DNA of 47,171 nucleotides from Scleroderma bovista (lineage: Eukaryota > Basidiomycota > Agaricomycetes > Boletales > Sclerodermataceae): the NCBI GenBank assembly GCA_037178675.1, contig JAYMGJ010000823.1, positions 1-47,171 on the forward strand, read 5' to 3'. Under the pieces are notes generated by a model. The model worked only from the letters and a program-made list of their open reading frames with translations. It had not been told where the DNA came from and searched no databases. Position numbers and translations under genes: made by a program. This document shows, piece after piece, positions 1 through 9,974 of this stretch (its first letter is position 1; the number at the start of each line of letters is the position of its first letter).

Positions 1-745
1 TGGAAAGGTTCCCCTTATCCTCAGCCACACCTGGCTTAGAAAGCATAACCCCAATATTGATTGGGTAACTGGACAAGTTAATTTAACTAGGTGTCCTCCT
101 GAGTGCAAGTCACTCTTAGAGACATGCTTTGCTAAATTATTACGTGAGAATGAATCTCAGGAAACTTGAATTCAGGCTTTAAAGGCTCACAAATCAAAGG
201 TTGCTATTGATGAGACAACCCTCGAAGAAGCCCAGAAGCTTGTGCCCTGAGAGTACTGCGAGTATTTGGATGTCTTCTCGAAGAAGTCGTCTGAATGCAT
301 GCCGCTTAGGAAGCCATGGGATCATGGTATAGATCTCAGGGAGGACTTCTCACCTAAGAAAGGGCGTTTGATACCCCTGTTGGTGGATGAACAGAAGGAA
401 GTTGAAGACTTTGTTGACAATCAACTTGCAAAAGGATATATTTGCCCATCCATCTCTCCTCAGACTTCCCCTGTTTTCTTTGTCCCCAAGAAAGATGGCA
501 AGAAGTGCATGGTTCAGGACTATCACTATTTAAATGAGTGGACTGTTAAAAATAGCTATCTACTACCCCTGATTAGTCAGCTTGTTGACAAGCTGAAAGG
601 ATGTAAACTCTTCACGAAAATGGATCTTTGTTGGGGATATAATAATGTCTGGATCAAGGAGGGCGATGAGTGGAAAGCTGCATTTGTAACGCACAAAGGG
701 GCTTTTGAGCCGGATACTGTGTACTACATACATGTTTGGAAAGGT
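1..745 (+). pseudogene. Ty3/gypsy polyprotein fragment (linker to reverse transcriptase), broken
   Basis: Frame 2 reads a Ty3/gypsy pol segment. It starts inside the region after the protease (SHTWLRKHNPNIDW), crosses the spacer with the DVFSKK motif, and enters the reverse transcriptase with FFVPKKDGKKCMVQDYHYLN, FTKMDLCWGYNNVWI and AAFVTHKGAFEP. In-frame TGA stops lie at 167-169 and 248-250. Homology ends near 745, before the fingers/palm region is complete and before the YxDD box, so the 3' part of pol (RNase H, integrase) is missing. The usual R-x-D-Y-R of this RT block reads VQDYHY, another sign of decay. The 5' end runs off the window, so the fragment may extend to the left. It is a dead relic, not an expressed gene. 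Confidence 0.85.
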
Positions 746-1812
746 AAGAACAATAGCATAAATCTTCAGGACTTCATCGTTAGTATGTAGATTCTACGAA
801 GGGTTTCATTCTAAAGTTGAGCGCATTGCTCTGTGGTGACGGCAGTCCTGACGCTCTAATTGTTGAGACCAAGTACTTTTCCAGGGACGATGAACGTATA
901 TCAGGATCAGCCTCAGGTGCGAAACTTTTCTGCCGCGATGGCAACTGCCATCAAGCCACACTATATGCCCGTGCCTGAGGCATTCAGTTGTCAGAAACAC
1001 TCACTGTTAAGACTAAAGGCTTCACCCAACCGATTGTTTTGGTCGAACTTGTTACAGGCTCTCCGATGCGCACAACTCCGGAGTCCGGACCAAGCTAAGT
1101 GACCATCAGCTGGTACATAGGCATCACAGCGACCTGAGTGTCAGATATCTGGGCATCGGGGCTAGGCCAGAAGCTTTCAAGTTCATGGGCGCTTCTCCAT
1201 GTCGGCAATAGTATTTGGCGCTGGTTTCAAATCTTGAGCAGGGGAAATCGCGGCGGAACTGCGGGTGAAGCTTGCAATTGCCCTCGAATTATTCTACCCG
1301 TTCAGGACCTAAAGCTGTTCACAGAAGAGCGGACCAAGAGATATTGGCTGCGCAGAGAAACCGTATACATAAGACCAAATGATGGCCCGTTTGTGAGGAT
1401 CTTGACAGTTTTGCCTTTACGTGACTGCCTAGAACATGGGCGAGCGACTTCGAACGTGTGGCAGAAATAATGATGTCCAAGGCGGCGCTCACGAGCCACC
1501 AGTTGCGGGTATGTATCGGATAGTGCTAGTGAGAGATAGAAGACCTGCAGGCTGTGAACGTGAACTCTGAACGGAAAGTCGAATGACTTGGAAAACGGGC
1601 GAGAATACAGAATCGGGAATCGAGCTCACCCAAGGCGGGCGTGGGCAGAGGCACGAGTGGCTGTGGCTACGGAACCATTTTTTTGTCCCCTTCAATCCCG
1701 TAACACTTCCCTTTCCCCTGGAAATTACATCCTTGAAGATGGAAAGCCATAAAGCCGCGTCGACGATGCTCGTCTCTCGATTCGTTTTGCCCTCCGCTGA
1801 ACACCCAAAGTC
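746..1812. other. Gene-free stretch between gypsy relic and first gene
   Basis: About 1.07 kb with only short overlapping open frames on both strands. None has recognisable motifs or plausible splice connections. The last few hundred bases are presumably the promoter and 5' UTR of the gene starting at 1813. Confidence 0.5.
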
Positions 1813-3388
1813 ATGGCTGGCGGGCTGCTCCTCGCGATTACGTACGCAGCGTATTCGGTGGCTATACCCGCACCACTACCACCTGGCGTCCTCGATGCTG
1901 CAACAACTACTAGTAGTGGCATGTCTTCCACCCCCACCAGTGTCGTTTCGCTGCCGCCGTCGAGTGGTGGCACCTCTACCTTCCTCAGCAATAAACTCTC
2001 CGCTGCAGATCGCGCTGAGATCTTCTGGATAGCTACAGGTATCGCTGTCGCCGTTTCGCTTGTTCAGGGCGCTATCACAACGCTGATCGATATCTGCGAG
2101 AGCGAGGGACTATGGACGATCAGGTTCAATCTTGGCCGTCGCGAACACTTCTGGTGGACTGGCATTGCCCTTGCCCTGATTGCTTCACTTGGCTGCATGA
2201 TCCTATCCTTCCTTGCTGGTATGTGGCGCGTCTTGCAGTAATTCCAAGTCTGACGCCGATGTAGGAAACAATAATGATTCTTTGGGCATCATTTTGCTCT
2301 CGGCTGCGTCTTCTCTGGCCGTTTTCCGCTATGCCTGGCCAGCGTGGCGGAATAGACACTATTGCTCCAATCGATGGATGGCATGGACTGGACCAAGCCG
2401 GACAGGCATAGACGCCACCCTAGTTCCACTCATATCGGGCCCTAACCCATGGCCAGAGCTAAGCAAGGGTGTTTCCATCGTGAAACAACACCCCGTCGAT
2501 ATTCACCTTCCCCTGACCAAACCAACCCTCATTGCCGAAGATCCCACGGACATCCTAAAGGCAAGGAAACGCCAACTCGAGATGGAAGCATCCGGGAGTG
2601 TTGGTCCACCCGGTGACCGGGAAATAAAAGTAGTCACCCCAGGTGCCGCGAATTCACCGGATGACAGTACCGGCCTGTATGCTCCTGTTATTGAAGGCAG
2701 CTCTGCCTCCCTCCAGTGGGGGACCATGATCGGATTCGCTCCTCGAGTCAGCCGGGGTATCCTGGCTGTTCCTCACCGACTACTTCAATCTGGCCCACTT
2801 ACGGCATCTGGTCATGACGGTCGCGCTGTGTGCCTTACACATGGCATCCTCGGCCGAAACAAAGGCCTCGCACCGCATACATTTATCCTCAAGCTCGACA
2901 CGAAGAAGTTGGAGGAAAAAAGCGTCCAGTGGCCGCGTCCTTCAAAGGTCCTTCGCAGCTACTTCAAACAGGAGATGGAATCCGCCTTCAAAGGACTTGG
3001 CCCAGTTTTCGTTGACGCTGCGACCGAGTTGGCGTTGCTCTTAGCGGATTCGAGCCACAGTCTTATCGAAGACTGGCTTCACGAGCGTATGGAACACCAG
3101 GACCTGGCGCTGAACAACCAAATTGCGCGTCTCGGCGCCTCAAACGAACATCTCGAATTACTCTATCGCCTCTCCTACGCTGCCATGCTGGTTAGTCTGA
3201 GTGCACACCGAAAGGGACGCAAGCACCGTCCCGAACTGAAAATTTTCATTGCGTATTGGAAAAAACACTTTACCGAAGAGCTTCCACCCTGGACGGCATT
3301 CCCAGGGATGAAGAGGAGGCTTGAAGAGGAGGAGCGCGATTTGGGTGATACCGACTTGGATGCGTTGATCGAGGCTGTCTTGGATTAG
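1813..3388 (+). CDS. Unrecognised multi-pass membrane protein
   Basis: Two exons, 1813-2218 and 2265-3388, give 509 aa. The 46-bp intron starts GTATGT, carries a CTGAC branch site and ends TAG. A longer alternative using an acceptor at 2342 keeps frame but removes a hydrophobic segment. The start ATG has a good context (TCATGGC). I do not recognise the family. Visible features are a hydrophobic N-terminus (residues 1-20), a Ser/Thr/Pro-rich stretch (about 25-65), three further hydrophobic segments around residues 72-96, 112-136 and 140-160, then a mostly soluble C-terminal half with charged, helical character ending in an acidic tail (EEEERDLGDTDLDALIEAVL). The layout suggests an N-terminal membrane anchor with a cytosolic C-terminal domain. 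No catalytic motif was seen. It may be a lineage-specific basidiomycete protein. Confidence 0.65.
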
Positions 3389-4456
3389 AACCAATACCCA
3401 ATGCTTGTTGTACAATACCCCCCCGTCCATTGATACCTAGCATGTTGTAACACAAACCTGACTGTATTCTCATCAACCCTGCCTAAAATCCGTGACTGCA
3501 GATGAATTGCCCGAACTAGTGATCCTACTAGTGTGTATCTGCATCGCTGCTTCAGCCCATTCCCAGGGACGGGTTAGCTGCCAGGCCTCCTATTCATTCG
3601 ATTGCCAATGTTCCCCACGTAAATTCGGATCAATACAGTAGCAAGGCCACTGACACCTGTGTAATTCATTCCGTACTGCCAGGAAATCACGCTTCGTTGG
3701 CAAAATCACTTGACTTGGACCACTCAATGGCTTCTAAGTAGTTTCCCAAAGCGAGACCCTGGGAGATTGCTGGAAGAGGAAGATGCGGTCGTTCCTCTAA
3801 AATTAAAGGTAAACCTAGAGGGCCGAGCTGCCGATAAGGGGTATCACCACAATTCCCCTCCTCATAGATCAACGTGTCAGAAGAATGAGAAAGGCATAAA
3901 CGCTGACCTTTGGTTGCGATATTACTGGAAATATCGAAAAAGACTTACATCGCCAGGGACCCAATGAATGACCTAGGGGTCACAAAGAATGTACTCGGCC
4001 ATTGCGGTCCGGGTGCAACCTTAACACGACCTTTTGGTGCGACCTTGACGATTTCATTCTTTGGTAACAAGCTCAGCACATACATCATACCTGATGATTA
4101 AGGGTTCAGTAAAAGGCATAATCAGTCTTCCCCCCACTTACCGCTCTTTGATGCAGCGTATTCAGAATGGATGGCAGAAACTTACCGGATGGGCTTCCGA
4201 CCAGCACGATCGAGGACTTTTCTTACCATGTGGACTCCACGTTGACAGGACCTCTCTCAAGTATTCATCATGACAGACAAGAAATGTCGAGGTCAGAATG
4301 GTGGATAAATATGTGATCCAAAGTATAGGAGCGAGAGGGACTTCCCAATTCGGACTCAACTTACAAGTGTAGCACCCGTGGGAACCACTCGCTTATCCTC
4401 CAAGAAAACGTTCGGCCGAGTTGAGGTTGCAACTTGACCGTGGTCGACGATAGAGA
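3389..4456. other. Intergenic region upstream of the OPI3-type gene
   Basis: No coding frame with recognisable motifs was found on either strand. It should contain the 3' UTR of the preceding gene and the promoter of the methyltransferase at 4457. Confidence 0.5.
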
Positions 4457-5305
4457 ATGCTGTCCTCACTTGTGAACGCGTCTGCGACGTCTCTGTACAT
4501 TTCTCTCCTCTCGATTACGTTCAATCCCACCGCATGGAACATCGTGGCCCGTAATGGTATGATACTCTCGTGATCTCATGTCTTTTTGACCAGTAGTTCT
4601 GACCCTCGTCACGTTTTTTTTGTTTTCTCTGTAAGAATACAGGAACAAGAGCATCACTCGAATCTTTCGCGGAAACCCATACTATGGCTGCTACTTCCTC
4701 ACAGTCCTCATTTTTTCTTTTGGAATACTTCGGGACCACTTGTACGTACCCCGTGCAGCTTTGACACCTTATCGTGGTTGTAACGCTTACAACCGTCCAA
4801 CCAGATACCAACAAGCACTGAAGGACCAGCCCCGCATTCCTCTCCTTCCAGAGCCGTACGCGACCATGGTCCCTGCGATCATGTTCATCATCGGCCAGGT
4901 ATTCGTGGTCACCTCGACGTATGCTTTGGGAATCACGGGGACGTTCCTCGGTGACTATTTCGGTATTCTTATGGACCACCGTGTCGAGGGGTTCCCATTC
5001 AATGTGTTGAGGGACCCTATGTATGTTGGCAGCACGCTGTGCTTTGCTGCGACGGCGCTGTGGTGAGTGATGCTCTTGATCAGTCCTTTGGTGGACCGTG
5101 TCCGTAACCTCTTCCAATCAGGTATGAACGTCCTGCTGGGTTGCTCGTCACGTTATACGTCTACATTGTTTATGTCATTGCATTACGCTTCGAGGGGTAT
5201 GTCGCACGATTTATACATGCACCAGTCTGGCGTCTAATATTGGCTTTTAGACCCTTCACCGATATGATATACTCGACCCGCTCGGAGAAGAAGAAAGATC
5301 AATGA
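4457..5305 (+). CDS. OPI3: Phospholipid N-methyltransferase, OPI3/PEMT type
   Basis: Five exons (4457-4556, 4636-4741, 4805-5062, 5122-5196, 5251-5305) give 197 aa, close to the yeast protein of about 200 aa. The family enzyme transfers methyl groups from S-adenosylmethionine to phosphatidyl-monomethyl- and dimethylethanolamine in the ER membrane, completing phosphatidylcholine synthesis. Diagnostic stretches are WNIVARNEYRNKSITR near residue 30, the hydrophobic segment YFLTVLIFSFGILRDH, and the signature GDYFGILMDHRVEGFPFNV followed by DPMYVGSTL. Four membrane segments are visible and the C-terminus is lysine-rich (EKKKDQ). All introns are 54-79 bp with GT-AG ends. The first intron uses the acceptor GTAAG at 4635 rather than the nearby ACAG at 4641-4642, because only that restores the conserved NEYRNK. 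The gene is convergent with the PAP2 phosphatase, 140 bp away. Confidence 0.93.
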
Positions 5306-5445
5306 TCTTTGACATGTTTGGGAATTTGGCGCATACCAGCAACCTCCTATATCATGCCCTGCATTAGCTCTTGTGTTCCCGATTTCTACAATAATGACAT
5401 GACCATGAACGAATTTATGGTATAAGTAACGCCTCCACATTAGGA

Positions 5446-6850
5446 TTACGGGCGCCAGCCCGGCTTCTGGCTTCCCCCAATAAGGCCAACATTCTCCTCC
5501 ACCGTCCCATTCTCCCCGTCCGCCTCAACATCTCTATAGATGGGAATCGCTGGATCAGTGCCATGATCATGAGGCTCCTCGAATCTAGTCATGTAAGGAG
5601 TGTGCGGCTCAATATGTGCAAGGTTCGGATAGTACTGTTTGTATGCAAAGTGCGCCAGGACCAAGCCCAGAAGGGAGCCAGCCACAACATCATGCCAATG
5701 GTCTGCCCTACGTTTAGTGAAAGAGCAAGAAAAACATGGTTAATTATACGCACGACGGTAGTCCATGGTACGCGAAATCGCTACCAACGATGCCACTGAC
5801 AAAGGAGTAGTCACAAGCCAGACTTTGCTCTACGAAGGACATTTAGTTGTACTGCTAGACTTAACTGGGACGAACTAACCGCATGTCCGCGCGTATCGAA
5901 GATGTGCAGTTTTCCGGCAAGGTAGAAAGCAAGGAATCCCAAACCAGAGAAGGCCACTTTATGACTATTCAGGAGGCTTGGCCATCGGACTAGGAGCAGG
6001 AGAAAACATACTACTGGAGTGTCCACTTGGGAAGCTACGCCAGCCATCCTCTAAGATATCCGCTACGGTCTGGGTGCAGATGTCGACCGTAGAGAGACCG
6101 TATGCAGGGTCAACAGTCCCAGGAATGGGCATACATCGCGAGATTACGTCTGCCGTTCTCAATTTTCAGTATCAGCCAAGACGGGGTAGAATTTAATCGC
6201 CAACCAGGACGAGGACGGCCCACGGTGACTTTGATGATCTGCGTGATGGAGCCAGTCATAGTAAGGGACAGTAGCACTGCAGCAGGATATTAGTACTGTA
6301 GCACTTCAACACGCATGGGACTTACACCCAAGAGTGCTGTGATGGAGATCCACCCATGATCGTATCGTTAAAAGATTGGTAATAATTTGCGAAACAAGTG
6401 GTACGATAGCGCTGATGAAAATTAAGGCGTGTCTCTGCACAGCGTAAGAATTGGAATCAAAAATGATGAAGCGACAACCCACCCCAACGCGCTGATCAAC
6501 AGCGTAGCTGTTTTCGAGGAGATCTTAGGTTCCATGTATCCAAATGCCAATGACGGGTCGTACTCACGGGAAGTGCAACCTGGAAAAGTAAGCATTGGTC
6601 AACGAGATGTAATCACCAAGAGCTCACGATGTATCTGTGAGGGAGAACTGTCTCTTAAACCCGGCAATATGATAACAGATGTAATACACAAGCATCGAAA
6701 GCCCACAAGTGACGATCCTATCGATAACATATTGTGGGAGGTGAGTTTAGAGTGTAGTGCAAATATAAGCTGCTGGCCTCACCAGTCTGGAGCATATACC
6801 TTGACGAACTTGCGCAGGGATGGAGTGGTCCTCGCGAAACTCTCAGCCAT
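5446..6850 (-). CDS. PAP2-family lipid phosphate phosphatase (DPP1/LPP type)
   Basis: Ten exons on the minus strand (6850-6783, 6717-6628, 6579-6568, 6507-6483, 6434-6326, 6276-6205, 6149-6012, 5956-5880, 5829-5754, 5702-5446) give 307 aa. The family dephosphorylates phosphatidic acid, diacylglycerol pyrophosphate and lysophosphatidate in membranes. All three catalytic motifs are present: KVTVGRPRP (K-x6-RP), FPSGHSS, and SRTMDYRHHWHD (SR-x5-H-x3-D). The N-terminus matches family blocks YAPDW, GFKRQFSLTDTSL and PYAV. Six hydrophobic segments fit the family, and the tail is acidic. The start ATG lies in ACCACCATGG. A 12-nt exon (6568-6579) and a 25-nt exon (6483-6507) are required to keep the SLHFPYAV block. 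The last intron uses acceptor GGGCAG so that DYRHHWHD is formed. The substrate is not resolved from sequence. Confidence 0.92.
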
Positions 6851-8134
6851 GGTGGTGGATTGGGTGCAACAGCTGGGGAAGCTTGGGGCCGTCACGTCCA
6901 CTGCAAGTGCCACGCAGGGTTGCGAAATATTGCACCGTCACCTCTGCTAGATAACCCTAAAAAGGCAGTCGGGTGACTGGGGTATATGCACTATTCAGTA
7001 CTAAAGCTACTGTCTGTGGGAAGCACAAATGTCTGGTAAATATGCCACTCACTTGGCCAGTCTGGAGTCTGGTTGTCGACGAGCTCGCAATTGAATGGAG
7101 TTCGGAGATCGTCGATCATTCTGAACACGTGACTTTCGTCGAGTGTTTTCTCGGAATCCAGATGGTCAACCTCTGCCAATACCCAACTCATAAGTCAATG
7201 ATGACCACGTCTATGACGAAGATGATGAAGGAAGGATAACCACAGCAGAAAAGACCTCGGATAACGACAGACAGGTACGAGTCTGGCTACAGGGCGGGCA
7301 GGGGCGGGCCAGTGCTATCGAGTGCCATTCCCGACCAGCACAATGTCACCTGAAGCACCGACTCACCCGCCATGACATTGGGCGCAAAGACTGGAAGGCT
7401 ATTACAAGCCCCGTGACCCTCTTTGTGGCCTATGCTTGTACGTCTTTTGTTGACACACTCTTGTAACACCATCGTCATGCAATCAATGGTGATTAGCCCC
7501 TTGGTGGTTAGGCGGTTCTCCGGTTTCCAGTCGTGTCGACTGGTGTAAATCCAGACTCTTAGTGGAACAAGATAATCCCTGCCTCCCCTCGCCACAGGCC
7601 CATCCCCCAAGTCGTCCAAATCCGCACGATTCAACCCATGATACTTCAACCCATGATACCAGACCTTCTTTGGGCTTTTGCGAGACCTGTCTGGTACAAT
7701 GGTCTAAGCGGAGATGGGTCACCAAACCAGTAGTAGCGTAAGTCAAGGCGACTCCGCAAGATCTATGTAGAACCAAAGCAGAAGAGTTGCTCAACGCATG
7801 TACCCGATGTTCACCTAGGGAGAATCACTTCACGCATCTATCTACGATCTAAGTACAACGGCGAAGCATACTACTTGACCTTCGGAACGTCAGGTTACAC
7901 AAGTAATCGAGGAGTCAATTGCGTCCCGATAGTTGTTCAACGTGACATTGGCACCTCACTGAATGAATGTCCAAAAACACGCGAGATTACATTGTAGGAT
8001 GGTGAAAAATGTTGGGCAATGAGAGCGCGAATAAAGAGGTACAGATACAACCACCAACCACTCCTGAGAGTAGCACGGCGAAACACAAATAGGATAATAT
8101 CTCAGGTATGCGGTAAGGTGTTTGAGCGCAGGTC
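6851..8134. other. Intergenic region, PAP2 promoter side to NOT2 3' end
   Basis: About 1.3 kb without a convincing gene; open frames on both strands are short, overlapping and motif-free. It should hold the PAP2 promoter (next to 6851) and the 3' UTR of NOT2. A small tandem duplication lies inside it (separate entry). Confidence 0.5.
7630..7659. repeat. 15-bp perfect tandem duplication
   Basis: TTCAACCCATGATAC occurs twice head to tail (7630-7644 and 7645-7659). It is a simple local duplication with no sign of function. Confidence 0.9.
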
Positions 8135-9680
8135 TCAGATTCCCGACATCTGCATTCTGGGTTGGGCAGTCGCTTGAGTTGCCCCCTGTTGCCCTATCGT
8201 GCCCTGTGTCTGTTGACCTGGTGTGCCCTGGGGCTGCCCCAAGACGAGCCCCGGACCCATTGCAAATGCCGGAGAGGTCTTTTCCTCTAGATCAGAGTAC
8301 CGCACCGTCATCTCTTTCCGGTCCTTGCACCACGATTCAGGATCCCACCACGTGTAAATGCCAACTTCGCCACCCGGAATTTTCGTCGATGGCGCGCTTC
8401 CACTTTCTTTCGTTATCCAGATCCGGAGGTCCTTGTGATATCTCCAGTTACGATTCCACCTACGTTATCTTGAATAAGTATTCTGCTCCAGTGGCGACAT
8501 ATGGTACACGTAGGGGGAAAACATCGAAGACCCAAGCTACTTACAGTTCCTGCGCAGCGACCTCTTGAAGTGCATCCCGCGGACTCGAATAGAACATGTA
8601 GAACAGCGTCTCATCACTGAACGCGCCTGCTTTACTGGGACCTGGCGGCGGCGCCTGCACGTTATAACACCCTGGAAGATGGAAATCGGGCTCAATGCTC
8701 CGTGCCGCCGATTGATCGGCCCAGGGCGTTATAAACGTCGAATACAGGTTGCTTCAGATATAGGGAGCGGTAAATTCTAAGGAATTCCATCCGGGGAAAG
8801 ACGACTCACCCCTCGCATGCCATGTCTAACCCCACCGCGCCGAGATCCGTGCCAACACTACTCAACCCGCCATCAGGATCAGCACCAGCGTTTTTTATCA
8901 TCGCCAGCAATCCAACAAGACCCCACCGGTCGGCAGCTGATATAAGGACTTGCTGGGCCGGTGTCTGTGGATGGTGACGAAGCGGATTTTGAGATTGGGG
9001 AAGCGAGCTCTGCATCGGGGTGAGCGTATGTGACGGTTGTTGGACGTGGTTATTCCCGTTTGATACATTTGGGGAAACTCCGAGTGGAGGAACGCCGGGT
9101 GGGACAGTCAAGTGCTGTGGTTGCGAGGGTTGGGGTTGAGTCGCCTGTGGACCATTCCCTCCTGACGAAGTGGGTGCTGAACTCGTTATCGACGAATCGA
9201 TATTGACAGCACTTGATGTATTCGCGGTGTTATTGGTTTGACTTAATGATCCGAGCGCTGGGAACTCGTTCGGGTCAAACACGATTTCGCTCGTCGACGA
9301 TACTGATGGAGCGCTTGCAGGGGTTGCAGCGGGAGGATTCGGGCTCATATGGGGTAGTAGTGTCGAAGCACCATTCTGACCCAGCACCCCACCCCCTCCT
9401 GCACTGAATGGGAAGTTGTTCCCTTGTGCCTGCTGCCTTGTCGGTAAGAAAGGCGATTGTGGTACGGCAGGCGTGCGGTGAATATTTTGTTGCTGTTGCA
9501 ACCCCGGTGTTGGATATGGTCGCTGTGGAACTGGGAACTGGGACGTTGGATAAGGTGATCTGAATTGAGAGGATAATCCAGTTGGCGGAGCAAGGCTCGG
9601 AGGGCGTTGTGGGGGTTGACCTGGTGGTACGTTAGTTTAGCATCTCTCCAAGCAGACTAGAATTTGCCTGGTCGGTTCAT
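8135..9680 (-). CDS. NOT2: CCR4-NOT complex subunit NOT2
   Basis: Four exons on the minus strand (9680-9668, 9620-8810, 8751-8545, 8459-8135) give 451 aa. NOT2 bridges NOT1 and NOT3/5 in the CCR4-NOT deadenylase complex, which controls mRNA decay and transcription. The long N-terminal half is Pro/Gln/Ser-rich and holds the conserved FDPNEFPALG motif. It is followed by SAADRWGLVGLLAMI and then the NOT2/3/5 box: LYSTFITPWADQ, EPDFHLPGCYNV, DETLFYMFYSSPRD, LWNRNWRYHKDLRIWITKE and IYTWWDPESW. The C-terminal tail is Gln/Gly-rich and low in complexity. The best start gives MNRPGQPPQRPP from a 13-nt first exon whose intron has a GC donor (CCAG|GCAAAT). An alternative upstream exon (ending near 9750, encoding FHQIDPG) also fits the same acceptor, so the N-terminus is the weak part of the model. 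Confidence 0.93.
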
Positions 9681-9974
9681 TGCGTTGGGAGATGGTTTCT
9701 AGCGGACAGAGATGACCCACTGACTTGCGTGTGTTACGTTGTACTCACCTGGGTCGATTTGATGGAATATTCGGTTTTCTCTTTCTGAATCTGAGAGGGT
9801 GTGTGTTGTCGTTTGTTTGGCTGGCTTGCAAGTTGCTTCACACGGTGGAACATCAAAAATCATCATAGTGCTCGTAGATTGCTGTACGATATCCATCATA
9901 ACACGGGTATATCTATTATGCAAATGATCGAGACATGTACTAGAAAATATCGAATCCCTCTTTATCCCACTTCC

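Noticed and set aside
4521..5117. 198-codon antisense frame over the OPI3-type gene
   Set aside because: It is a shadow: the + strand carries all family motifs with consistent splice sites.
6429..6950. 173-codon + strand frame over the PAP2 5' exons
   Set aside because: The minus strand carries the conserved PAP2 N-terminal blocks across ten in-frame exons; the + frame has no motif.
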